Assembly (NCBI GenBank): GCA_042408595.1
Contig: JBHOQX010000039.1
Location: 1-64,000 of the forward strand
From: JBHOQX01 sp042408595
GTDB taxonomy: Bacteria > Chloroflexota > Chloroflexia > Chloroflexales > Roseiflexaceae
Length of the DNA stretch: 64,000 nt
Direction: 5' to 3'
Under the pieces are notes generated by a model. It worked only from the letters and a program-made list of their open reading frames with translations, ran no database searches and was not told where the DNA came from. The position numbers were made by a program, and so were the translations under genes. Positions 51,906 to 58,983 of this stretch are shown here, piece after piece. Every line of letters begins with the position of its first letter. The stretch's first letter is position 1.

Positions 51906-51996
51906 AGTGCAAAGTGCAACGTTCGGAGTGCAACGTGCAGCGTGCAATATTGAGCTTACGAACTGTAAACTCTACACTGTGAGCTCTGCACTGCCG
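51906..51996. repeat. 13-unit heptad array between pdxS and pdxT
   Basis: AGTGCAA, AGTGCAA, CGTTCGG, AGTGCAA, CGTGCAG, CGTGCAA, TATTGAG, CTTACGA, ACTGTAA, ACTCTAC, ACTGTGA, GCTCTGC and ACTGCCG are contiguous with no register slip over 91 bp. The first half and second half are inverse in character (GTGCAA versus TTGCAC-like), so a hairpin can form. Confidence 0.85.
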
Positions 51997-51997
51997 C

Positions 51998-52879
51998 TCA
52001 CCAGCCGCGCCCGGCCATAAGCTGGCCCTGCGCCAGCGAGCTAACGCTGATACCGACCATCGGCTCGCCGAGCCCCTTGCTCACCTCGGCGATGATCTCC
52101 GGCTCGTTGAAGTGCGTGGTCGCCTCGACGATCGCCCGGGCGCGCCGGGCCGGGTCGCCCGACTTGAAGATGCCGGAGCCGACGAAGATGCCGTCCACGC
52201 CGATCTGCATCAGCAATGCGGCGTCGGCGGGTGTCGCCACGCCGCCGGCCGCGAAGTTCACCACCGGCAGCCTACCCGTCTCCGCCACCTGGCGCACCAG
52301 CTCGTACGGCGCCTGCAGGTGCTTGGCGGCGGTGAACAGTTCATCCTCGCCCATCGACTGGAGCCGGCGGATCTCGCCGTAGACGGCGCGCGCGTGGCGG
52401 ACGGCCTCGACCACATCGCCGGTGCCGGCCTCGCCCTTGGTGCGGAGCATCGCCGCGCCCTCGGCCACGCGGCGCAGCGCCTCGCCCAGGTTGCGGCAGC
52501 CGCAGACGAACGGCACCTTGAACTTGTGCTTGTTGATGTGGTGCTCCTCATCCGCCGGCGTCAGCACCTCGCTCTCGTCGATATAATCCACACCGATCGC
52601 CTCCAGCACCTGCGCCTCGACGAAGTGGCCGATCCGGGCTTTGGCCATCACCGGGATGGTGACGGCCTCCATGATTTTGAGGATCAGCTCCGGGTCGCTC
52701 ATGCGCGCCACGCCGCCCTGGGCGCGGATATCCGCCGGGACGCGCTCCAGCGCCATGACGGCGACGGCCCCGGCCTCCTCGGCGATCTTGGCCTGCTCGG
52801 GGGTGACGACGTCCATGATCACGCCGCCCTTGAGCATCTGCGCCAGGCCGGCCTTCGTCGTCCAGGTTGACTTCTCCAT
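51998..52879 (-). CDS. pdxS: pyridoxal 5'-phosphate synthase lyase subunit
   Basis: 293 aa. Makes PLP from ribose-5-phosphate, glyceraldehyde-3-phosphate and ammonia from PdxT. The TIM-barrel protein is highly conserved: GGVIMDVVTPEQAKIAEEAG, VPADIRAQGGVARMSDP, PVMAKARIGHFVEAQ (catalytic Lys), ESEVLTPADEEHHINKH, VNFAAGGVATPADAALLM and GIFVGSGIFKS. GAGGTG lies 5-6 nt before the ATG at 52879. With pdxT it forms the deoxyxylulose-5-phosphate-independent pathway. A TGG-TACAAT extended -10 lies about 40 bp upstream. Confidence 0.97.
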   Translation of the reverse strand: MEKSTWTTKAGLAQMLKGGVIMDVVTPEQAKIAEEAGAVAVMALERVPADIRAQGGVARMSDPELILKIMEAVTIPVMAKARIGHFVEAQVLEAIGVDYIDESEVLTPADEEHHINKHKFKVPFVCGCRNLGEALRRVAEGAAMLRTKGEAGTGDVVEAVRHARAVYGEIRRLQSMGEDELFTAAKHLQAPYELVRQVAETGRLPVVNFAAGGVATPADAALLMQIGVDGIFVGSGIFKSGDPARRARAIVEATTHFNEPEIIAEVSKGLGEPMVGISVSSLAQGQLMAGRGW

Positions 52880-52921
52880 AACGCACCTCAACCGTCCGTT
52901 CCATGCGCCAATTGCATCGTT

Positions 52922-52927
52922 ATTGTA
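52922..52927 (-). promoter_or_regulatory. extended -10 of pdxS
   Basis: TACAAT on the minus strand preceded by TGG, matching an extended -10. No good -35. The pdxS ATG is about 42 bp downstream. Confidence 0.4.
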
Positions 52928-53086
52928 CCATAAGCGCCCCGAGGCCGCCGAGGGACATTGCTGCCCGCAGCGGGGGAACAACCGGTATCAACCGCACGCG
53001 CCGCGCACCGCCAACAACAACCCCCTCTCCCAGGCCGGAAGAGGGGGGATCGGAGCCAGCCGTGCTTTCGCGCGCCAGGCGGGCGC

Positions 53087-53692
53087 TTACTGCTCAAACC
53101 GCTTCGCGACCGCCTCCCAGTTCACCGTGTTCCACCAGGCGTTCAGGTAATCGGGACGGCGGTTCTGGTATTTCAGGTAGTAGGCGTGCTCCCAGACATC
53201 GACGCCCAGGATGGGCCATTGGCCGTCCATCAGTGGGCTGTCCTGGTTGGCGGTGCTGATGATCTTGAGCGCGCCGTCGCGGTCGCGCACCAGCCAGGCC
53301 CAGCCGCTGCCGAAGCGCTTCACACCAGCGTCGTTCAGTTGTGCCTTGAAGCTGGCGAAATCGCCGAAAGCCCTGGCGATCGCCTGGGCCAGCGCGCCGG
53401 TCGGCTCGCCGCCGCCGTTCGGCCCCATGATCTCCCAGAACATCGTGTGGTTCACGTGCCCGCCCACGTTGTTGCGAATGGCCGTACGGATGGCTTCCGG
53501 CACGTCGTTGATGTTCCGTAGCAGCTCCTCGGCGCTCTTGTTCTGCAGATCGGGGTACTTCTCCAGCGCGGCGTTGGCGTTGTTCACATAGGCGGCATGG
53601 TGCTTGTCGTGATGGATCTGCATCGTCTGCGTGTCGATGTGCGGTTCCAGCGCGCTGTAATCGTACGGCAGCGGCGGCAGTTCGAGGGGCAT
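53087..53692 (-). CDS. sodA: superoxide dismutase, Fe/Mn family
   Basis: 201 aa. Dismutates superoxide. Metal ligands are visible: His in QIHHDKHHAAYVNN (about residue 27), His in GGHVNHTMFW, and Asp/His in VDVWEHAYYLKYQN. GGHVNHTMFWEIMGPNGG and the nearby residues favour Mn or cambialistic type, though metal cannot be settled from sequence. AAGGAGG lies 6-7 nt before the ATG, a very strong ribosome-binding site. It is 128 bp downstream of the SufR-like regulator on the same strand. Confidence 0.95.
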   Translation of the reverse strand: MPLELPPLPYDYSALEPHIDTQTMQIHHDKHHAAYVNNANAALEKYPDLQNKSAEELLRNINDVPEAIRTAIRNNVGGHVNHTMFWEIMGPNGGGEPTGALAQAIARAFGDFASFKAQLNDAGVKRFGSGWAWLVRDRDGALKIISTANQDSPLMDGQWPILGVDVWEHAYYLKYQNRRPDYLNAWWNTVNWEAVAKRFEQ

Positions 53693-53731
53693 GGGTCTCC
53701 TCCTTTGCAACTCGACAGGATGAAGGCGAAC

Positions 53732-53801
53732 GAGCCACAGAGGAACAGAGGACACAGGGATGCAAAGCAGTCCGCTGCGATCTCTGCGCTCGCTGTGGCT
53801 C
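53732..53801. repeat. heptad array in the regulator-sodA spacer
   Basis: A perfect 9-bp inverted repeat GAGCCACAG (53732-53740) with CTGTGGCTC (53793-53801) brackets 7-nt-phased words GAGGAAC, AGAGGAC, ACAGGGA, TGCAAAG. Confidence 0.55.
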
Positions 53802-53820
53802 AGCTCATATGCGTATCGCG

Positions 53821-54471
53821 CTATGAAACGTTGATGGTGTACCGGCAACAACTCCCGCCATCCGAGATGGTCTCGTCGCGGGCGAGCGCGACGCCGAGCA
53901 CCGTCTCGTACAGCCGGAGCTCGTGGGCGCAGGCCTGCGGGTAGGCACGGGCGACACAGTCGATCGGACAGTTGTGCTGGGTCAGCACGAACGCGCCATC
54001 GTCGCGTTCGTGGACGTCGCACATGTAGCCCTGCTCGTTCAGAATCGCCGCCAGCGCCTGCACCTGCTCGGCGAGCGGTCGGCCGGCGAGCTGCGGCGCG
54101 AGCTGCGCCACCAGCCGCTCGCGCCGCGCGCCGAACAGCTCTTCGATCGCCAGCTGGCCGCCGCTGGCACGCACAAATGCCAGTGCGTCCAGCGCGATCC
54201 GGTCGTAGCTGCGTGGGAAGAGCGACTCGGCGGCGGGGGTGAGCGCGTACAGGTGGCTCGGCCGGCCGACGGCACGGCGCACCCCGGCGATATGCACCAG
54301 GCCATCGCGCTCCAGCAGCGCCAGGTGCTGCCGCACGCCCACCGCTCCGATCCCGAGCGCGTCGCTCAGCTCGGCGGCGGTGAGCGGGCTGCGCCGGCGC
54401 AGCAGATGCAAAATCTGCTGGCGGGTCTCGCCCTGCTCGCGGTGCTCGCGCGCTTGCGGTGCATTCGACAT
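53821..54471 (-). CDS. SufR-like Fe-S-type winged-helix repressor
   Basis: 216 aa. The N-terminal winged helix (about residues 17-85) reads QILHLLRRRSPLTAAELSDALG and VRQHLALLERDGLV. The C-terminal part carries cysteines in the SufR arrangement: HNCPIDCVARAYPQACAHEL then GGSCCRYTI, suiting an Fe-S cluster. SufR represses Fe-S assembly genes and senses cluster status. Here the neighbour is sodA, so the target may be oxidative-stress genes. GGAG lies about 6 nt before the ATG at 54471, and a near-consensus promoter precedes it. Confidence 0.82.
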   Translation of the reverse strand: MSNAPQAREHREQGETRQQILHLLRRRSPLTAAELSDALGIGAVGVRQHLALLERDGLVHIAGVRRAVGRPSHLYALTPAAESLFPRSYDRIALDALAFVRASGGQLAIEELFGARRERLVAQLAPQLAGRPLAEQVQALAAILNEQGYMCDVHERDDGAFVLTQHNCPIDCVARAYPQACAHELRLYETVLGVALARDETISDGGSCCRYTINVS

Positions 54472-54492
54472 GACTTTCTCCGTTGCCGCCGC

Positions 54493-54522
54493 AGTATAGC
54501 ACCGCGGTTTCGGCTTTGTCAA
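54493..54522 (-). promoter_or_regulatory. strong promoter of the SufR-like gene with palindrome in the spacer
   Basis: Minus strand TTGACA (54522-54517), an 18-bp spacer and TATACT (54498-54493) with TG one base upstream of the -10. The perfect palindrome ACCGCGGT (54501-54508) sits in the spacer and is a candidate operator. Confidence 0.75.
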
Positions 54523-54552
54523 GGAAACGCTATCGAAAGTCGCCTGGCCGCA

Positions 54553-55866
54553 TCACTGCCGTTCGAACACCGCCATCGCCTCCAGGTGCGCCGTCTGCGG
54601 GAACATGTCGTAGCCGCGCAGGGCGGCGATTCGGTAGTCCGGCGCCAGCGCGCGCGCGTCTTCCGCCTGGGTGAGCGGGTTGCACGATACGTAGACAATC
54701 CGCCTCGGCGCGATCCGCCGCAGCTCGGCGCAGACCGCCGGCCCCAGCCCGGCGCGCGGCGGGTCGGCGACGACCGCCGCGAACGCCCCCGCCGGCTGCG
54801 CGGCGAGGAACGCCGCGACGTCCGCCTCGACCACCTCGACCGCCGCCGCGCCGTTGCGCGCCACGTTCGCGCGGGCCAGCGCGGCGCTCTCCGCCACCGA
54901 CTCGACGCAGACCACCCGTCCGCCGCTCTCCGCCAGCCGTAGCGCGATGGTTCCCACGCCGCCGTAGAGATCCGCCAGGCTGGGGATCGGCGATTGGCGT
55001 TCGGAGTTTGGAGACCGGAGGCTCGCCTCCTGAGTTCCCGGCCTCCCGGCCGCCTGGCCTCCTGGCCCCTGATGCCCGACCGCTAGCCCCTCGCGCGCCG
55101 CATCCGCGACGAGCCGCTCGGTCAGATGGATGTTGTTCTGGAAAAAGGTGTTCGGGCCGATCTCGAGCGTCTGCTGTCCGATGCGCATCGCCAGCGTCGC
55201 CCGGCCCCAGTGGCGCACCGGCGCGCCAAACACGACATCCGCCAGGCCCGGATTGTGCAGCCAGTGGAACCCGACCACCCCCGGCTGTGTCAGCGCGAAC
55301 GCCGCCAGCGCGTCCATCGCATCGGCATGCCGGACGGTGGCGGTCGTCGCGGCGAGCAGCAGCTCGCTGTCGGGGCTGCGCCGCACCGTCAGGTAGCGCA
55401 GAAAGCCCTCGTGGCTGCGCAGGTCGTAGTCCGGCAGGCCGAGCGCCATGGCCCGCTCGTACACCCGCCGGACGACGGCGAACGCCGCCGGCGGGATCAG
55501 GTGGCACTCAGACAGGTCGATGATGTAGTTGAACTTGCCGCTCCGGCGCAGCCCTAGCCGCCCCTTGCTGGTCACGTAGTCCATCCGGGTGCGGTATTCG
55601 AACGGGTTGGGCGACGGTACGATCTCCAGCGCAGCGCAGTGCTCCGGCGTGAGCAGCCCCTCCCAGATGCGCTGAAGCGCGGCCCGCTTGGCGGCGATCT
55701 GCGCCGGGTAGGCCCGATCCTGGAACAGGCAGCCGCCGCACAGATCGTTCGGCGGGGCATGCCGGCAGCGCGGCTCGGCCGGCGCGCCGGCCCGCGCGTC
55801 GTTGATGATCTGGGAGCGGAGCAGTTTCGAGCTTGGAGGCATGGTTCGGTGCAGCCTGTCGGGCAT
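54553..55866 (-). CDS. TrmA/RlmD-family RNA (uracil-5) methyltransferase with repeat-derived insertion
   Basis: 437 aa. SAM-dependent m5U methylation of rRNA or tRNA. Fe-S cysteines lie near the N terminus (CRHAPPNDLCGGCLFQ). The catalytic half has FFQNNIHLTERLV, LADLYGGVGTIALRLA (SAM site), VVADPPRAGLGP and VSCNPLTQAEDA (nucleophile Cys). Between AREGLAV and LADLYGG lies an insertion of about 35 residues (GHQGPGGQAAGRPGTQEASL and onward) encoded by a heptad array and absent from the family. No TRAM domain. Two start codons (55866, 55842) are possible and neither has a clear ribosome-binding site. Confidence 0.88.
   Translation of the reverse strand: MPDRLHRTMPPSSKLLRSQIINDARAGAPAEPRCRHAPPNDLCGGCLFQDRAYPAQIAAKRAALQRIWEGLLTPEHCAALEIVPSPNPFEYRTRMDYVTSKGRLGLRRSGKFNYIIDLSECHLIPPAAFAVVRRVYERAMALGLPDYDLRSHEGFLRYLTVRRSPDSELLLAATTATVRHADAMDALAAFALTQPGVVGFHWLHNPGLADVVFGAPVRHWGRATLAMRIGQQTLEIGPNTFFQNNIHLTERLVADAAREGLAVGHQGPGGQAAGRPGTQEASLRSPNSERQSPIPSLADLYGGVGTIALRLAESGGRVVCVESVAESAALARANVARNGAAAVEVVEADVAAFLAAQPAGAFAAVVADPPRAGLGPAVCAELRRIAPRRIVYVSCNPLTQAEDARALAPDYRIAALRGYDMFPQTAHLEAMAVFERQ
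54983..55081. repeat. heptad array inside the RNA methyltransferase gene
   Basis: Fourteen near-contiguous units: GGGATCG, GCGATTG, GCGTTCG, GAGTTTG, GAGACCG, GAGGCTC (54983-55024), then after one base CCTCCTG, AGTTCCC, GGCCTCC, CGGCCGC, CTGGCCT, CCTGGCC, CCTGATG, CCCGACC (55026-55081). The two halves are inverse in character and meet at GAGGCTCGCCTC. The array lies wholly within coding sequence. Confidence 0.8.
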
Positions 55867-55957
55867 AGCGCGCAGAGTCGGGTCTGGATTACAGCATCAG
55901 CGAGGGCTGTTATGGCGCGCAGGCGGGTGAAGGGCGAAGGTTGCTTCGGCCTGGCGC

Positions 55958-57817
55958 TCAGCCCTCGCGCAGTTCGGCGGGGGCGGCCGTGGGCGCGGCC
56001 GCCCCCGCCGCGCCGGGCAGCACGCGGTAGAGCGTGAACTCCTGGCGGATGCCGCGCAGCTTGCAGCGGAAAGGCTCGACCGGCAGCCCCGCCAGCAGCC
56101 GCCGCACCGCCGGGTCGTCGTAGACCGCCGTCGTCAGCACCAGGTCGCCGCCGCGGCTCTCGCTCAGCACCCGCGCCGCCACGTTCACCGTCGCGCCGAA
56201 GTAATCCAGCAGGTCGTTGGCGTTCACGGCGATGCACGGGCCGCGGTGCAGGCCGATCTTGATCTGCAGCGCCGGGTGGCCGCGGGCGATCGCGCCGGCG
56301 CTGAACTCGTGCTGGATGTCGAGCGCTGCGGCGACCGCGCCGTCCGCCGTAGGAAACACCGCCATCACCGCGTCGCCGATCGTCTTGACCAGCGCGCCCT
56401 CGTGTCGGGCGGCGATCTCGCGCAGCGCGAAGAAGTGATCGCGCACGCGGGCATAGGCCGGCGCGTCCCCCAGCGTATCGTAGAGCATGGTCGAACTTTT
56501 CAGATCGGTGAAGAGGAAGGTCAGGTTGCGGACGGCCAGCCCCAGGCCGGGGGCCAGCAACTCGGAGGAGAACCAGCGGCGGAACTCGTCGTGCGCGGTG
56601 ACGAGCGCGGCGCTCGCGGCCTGCGCGCTCCAGGCGCTTTGCTCCAGCATGATCAGCAGGTTGCCGCCGGTCGCGTTCTCCAGCGCCAGCGTCACTTCGC
56701 CCGGCGCCAGTTCGTCTGGCGTGACGCTAACCTCCCCGGCGGTGAATCGCACCTGCGCCAGGCGCGCCGTCGCACCCTCGCGGGCGACCAGCCCGGCCCG
56801 GCCGGTGGTCTGCCCGGTGCGCAGACGGTAGCCGCCGGGCGGCAGTCGCAGCCGCAGCTCGCGCACCCCGCCCGCCGGCGCCCATGTCTGCGCCAGGATG
56901 TGACGGGTGTTCCCCGGCCCGCCGACACAGTACGAGCGGTCCTCTGCGCGCCGGATCTGGGGGCTGACGCTGAGGCGCAGCTCGACCGACTCGTCAAAGT
57001 TTAAGTCGTAGCGAATGTTGCACGATGGGCAATGCGCCTCGTGTGTCAGGTCGGACAGGCTAGGGGCGCGGACGCTCGCGCCGCGGCAGTTCGGACACAT
57101 CACATCCCACTCCAGGTCGAGCAGGCCGGCGCGCGTCGCCCGCAGGCAGAGCGCCAGCACCTCGAGCCGCGGCTCGCCCCAGGCATCCGCCAGGGCGAAA
57201 GGGCGCATGTGCAGCACCGCCCGGTCATCCATCGTGGCCAGGTGCGCCACCAGGCGGTCGATCAGGGCCTGGCGTATCCCCTCGCGCCGCAGTTGCTCCG
57301 CGCCCGCCGCCAGCCGCGCCTGGTTGACCTGTGGGCGCCCGGTGGTCGGCGGCAGCTTCGGATCGAACCCGGCCGCGGCGGCGGCGAACGAGGTGTAGAC
57401 CGCCCGTAGGTCGCGGAGCATCTTTTGCGCCACGATCAGGCGGGCCGGCGGCCCGAACGCCCGGGCGCGCATACCGATGTCCACCCGCACTGTCACCCGC
57501 GAGCGGCGTGCCCCCTCTGGCTCCAGGTGCGTCAGCGTGATCAGCCGGGCGATCGGGAAGGGCGGCTCGAACACGCGCTCGACGCTATGCCAGCGCTCGA
57601 AAACCCACTCGAATGGCGCCTCGCGCCATGTCACAGGCAGGCCGAGGTACTGGCTATGAATGGTGCGGCTGAGGTCGGCCTGGGGCTCGACCCGCTCCGA
57701 CGCCGGCAGCCCGATCAGCCGGTTCACCCGGTCGGTGTCGGCGATCAGCGGCCACAACTGCTCCGGCGTGGCGTCGAGGGTCATGGTGGTGCTGAGGTGT
57801 ATGAGGCGGTCAGGCAT
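55958..57817 (-). CDS. class III adenylate cyclase with SRPBCC-like and zinc-ribbon domains
   Basis: 619 aa. Residues ~1-150 are an SRPBCC/START-like domain (TTMTLDATPEQLWPLIADTD). The middle DUF5939-type region has a zinc ribbon (VMCPNCRGAS and EAHCPSCNIRYDLNFD). The C-terminal cyclase domain has NLTFLFTDLKSSTMLYDTLG (first metal Asp), KTIGDAVMAVFPTADGAV (Lys for adenine and second metal Asp), IGLHRGPCIA and DYFGATVNVAARVLS (adenine Asp, transition-state Asn/Arg). The K/D pair indicates ATP as substrate. No TM. The ATG at 57817 is chosen because the SRPBCC domain starts there. Confidence 0.88.
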   Translation of the reverse strand: MPDRLIHLSTTMTLDATPEQLWPLIADTDRVNRLIGLPASERVEPQADLSRTIHSQYLGLPVTWREAPFEWVFERWHSVERVFEPPFPIARLITLTHLEPEGARRSRVTVRVDIGMRARAFGPPARLIVAQKMLRDLRAVYTSFAAAAAGFDPKLPPTTGRPQVNQARLAAGAEQLRREGIRQALIDRLVAHLATMDDRAVLHMRPFALADAWGEPRLEVLALCLRATRAGLLDLEWDVMCPNCRGASVRAPSLSDLTHEAHCPSCNIRYDLNFDESVELRLSVSPQIRRAEDRSYCVGGPGNTRHILAQTWAPAGGVRELRLRLPPGGYRLRTGQTTGRAGLVAREGATARLAQVRFTAGEVSVTPDELAPGEVTLALENATGGNLLIMLEQSAWSAQAASAALVTAHDEFRRWFSSELLAPGLGLAVRNLTFLFTDLKSSTMLYDTLGDAPAYARVRDHFFALREIAARHEGALVKTIGDAVMAVFPTADGAVAAALDIQHEFSAGAIARGHPALQIKIGLHRGPCIAVNANDLLDYFGATVNVAARVLSESRGGDLVLTTAVYDDPAVRRLLAGLPVEPFRCKLRGIRQEFTLYRVLPGAAGAAAPTAAPAELREG

Positions 57818-58003
57818 GTGGGTTGCTTCTTGCCAGGCGATGGAATGCGCACCGGGAACGCGGGCGGCGACCGTGCGCCGGGGGCGGCCCCGGCAGCGCG
57901 GCGAACGCTTGTTGCCTGCCATGCATTATAGCGCTGGGATGTGCCGCTGTCCGGCAGGAAAGATTACAGTTTCAGCGGCATGCCGATGCAAAACCGGACA
58001 TGC

Positions 58004-58717
58004 CTACCCTTCCTGTCGCAGCCGGTAGCCGACGCCCGGCTCGGTGAGGAGGTAGCGCGGGCGCGTCGGATCGGCTTCGACCTTCCGGCGCAACTGGCCC
58101 ATGTAGACGCGCAGATAGGCCGTCTCGTCGCCGTAGCCCGGCCCCCAAACGGCAGTCAGCAGCTGGCGATGGGTTAAGACCTTGCCGGCATGCTGTGCCA
58201 GCGTCGCCAGCAGCTTGTATTCGAGCGGGGTTAAATGCACCTCGGCCCCATCGAGCGTCACCTGCCGGCGGGCAAAGTCGATCCGCAGCCCGCCGACGGC
58301 GAAGACCGCCTCGTCGCGGCCGCTCGCTGCACGGGCAGCGTGGCGCAGCGCTACCCGTAGCCGGGCCAGCAACTCCTCGACGCCGAACGGCTTGGTCAGA
58401 TAGTCATCCGCGCCGGCGTCGAGCGCCAGGACTTTGTCGCGCTCCTGACCGCGGGCTGAGAGGACGACGATCGGCGTCTGTGTCCACTCGCGCAGCCGGC
58501 GTACCACCTCCAGGCCGTCGATGTCCGGCAGTCCCAAGTCGAGGATGATCAGGTCCGGGCGCGCAGTCGCGGCGAGGCGCATGCCGTCGACGCCGCTGCC
58601 GGCTTCGACCAGACGATAGCCGTGGCTGCCGAGCGACGCCCGGAGGAAACGACGAATCGGTGCCTCGTCTTCGATGACCAGGATGGTCGCCGCGGAAGCG
58701 CTCATTGTGTTCGTCAT
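58004..58717 (-). CDS. kdpE: KdpE-type response regulator
   Basis: 237 aa. OmpR-family regulator. The receiver has ILVIEDEAPIRRFLRASL, the phospho-acceptor Asp in LIILDLGLPDIDG (about residue 61) and DYLTKPF with the conserved Lys. The C-terminal winged helix has LTPLEYKLLATLAQHAGKVL, VWGPGYGDETAYLRVYMGQL and YLLTEPGVGYRL, diagnostic of KdpE. It is phosphorylated by KdpD, 266 bp upstream on the same strand. A likely target box lies in front of the divergent kimA operon. The ATG at 58717 or 58705 may be used. Confidence 0.93.
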   Translation of the reverse strand: MTNTMSASAATILVIEDEAPIRRFLRASLGSHGYRLVEAGSGVDGMRLAATARPDLIILDLGLPDIDGLEVVRRLREWTQTPIVVLSARGQERDKVLALDAGADDYLTKPFGVEELLARLRVALRHAARAASGRDEAVFAVGGLRIDFARRQVTLDGAEVHLTPLEYKLLATLAQHAGKVLTHRQLLTAVWGPGYGDETAYLRVYMGQLRRKVEADPTRPRYLLTEPGVGYRLRQEG

Positions 58718-58983
58718 AGCTTTTTGCGATTGCCTGGCGTCAGCACGACCACCACCCCCTACGCCTGTTGTGGGCAGGTTTGTTGCACTTACCAGGCGTC
58801 ACTACGCCCCCACCCCGGCCGCCTCCCTCGCATGTGGGGATGGGGCCGGGGGTGCGGGCCACGGGCGACCGGGCGTGTCGGCGGAAGTATCTGCCCCCGT
58901 AAGGACGGGGAAGCGGTGGCGAAAGATGCCCGAGCCAAAGCGTATGTACTTGCCCGTCTCCAAGCTTCGAGGGCGGAGCGGGG

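Noticed and set aside
51906..51996. CRISPR-like array
   Set aside because: Units are 7 nt without spacers and without cas genes; it is a tandem heptad array.
58718..58983. Small gene between kdpE and kdpD
   Set aside because: Open frames there are short, Arg/Gly-rich and without ribosome-binding sites; the stretch instead shows G/C-rich inverted repeats.
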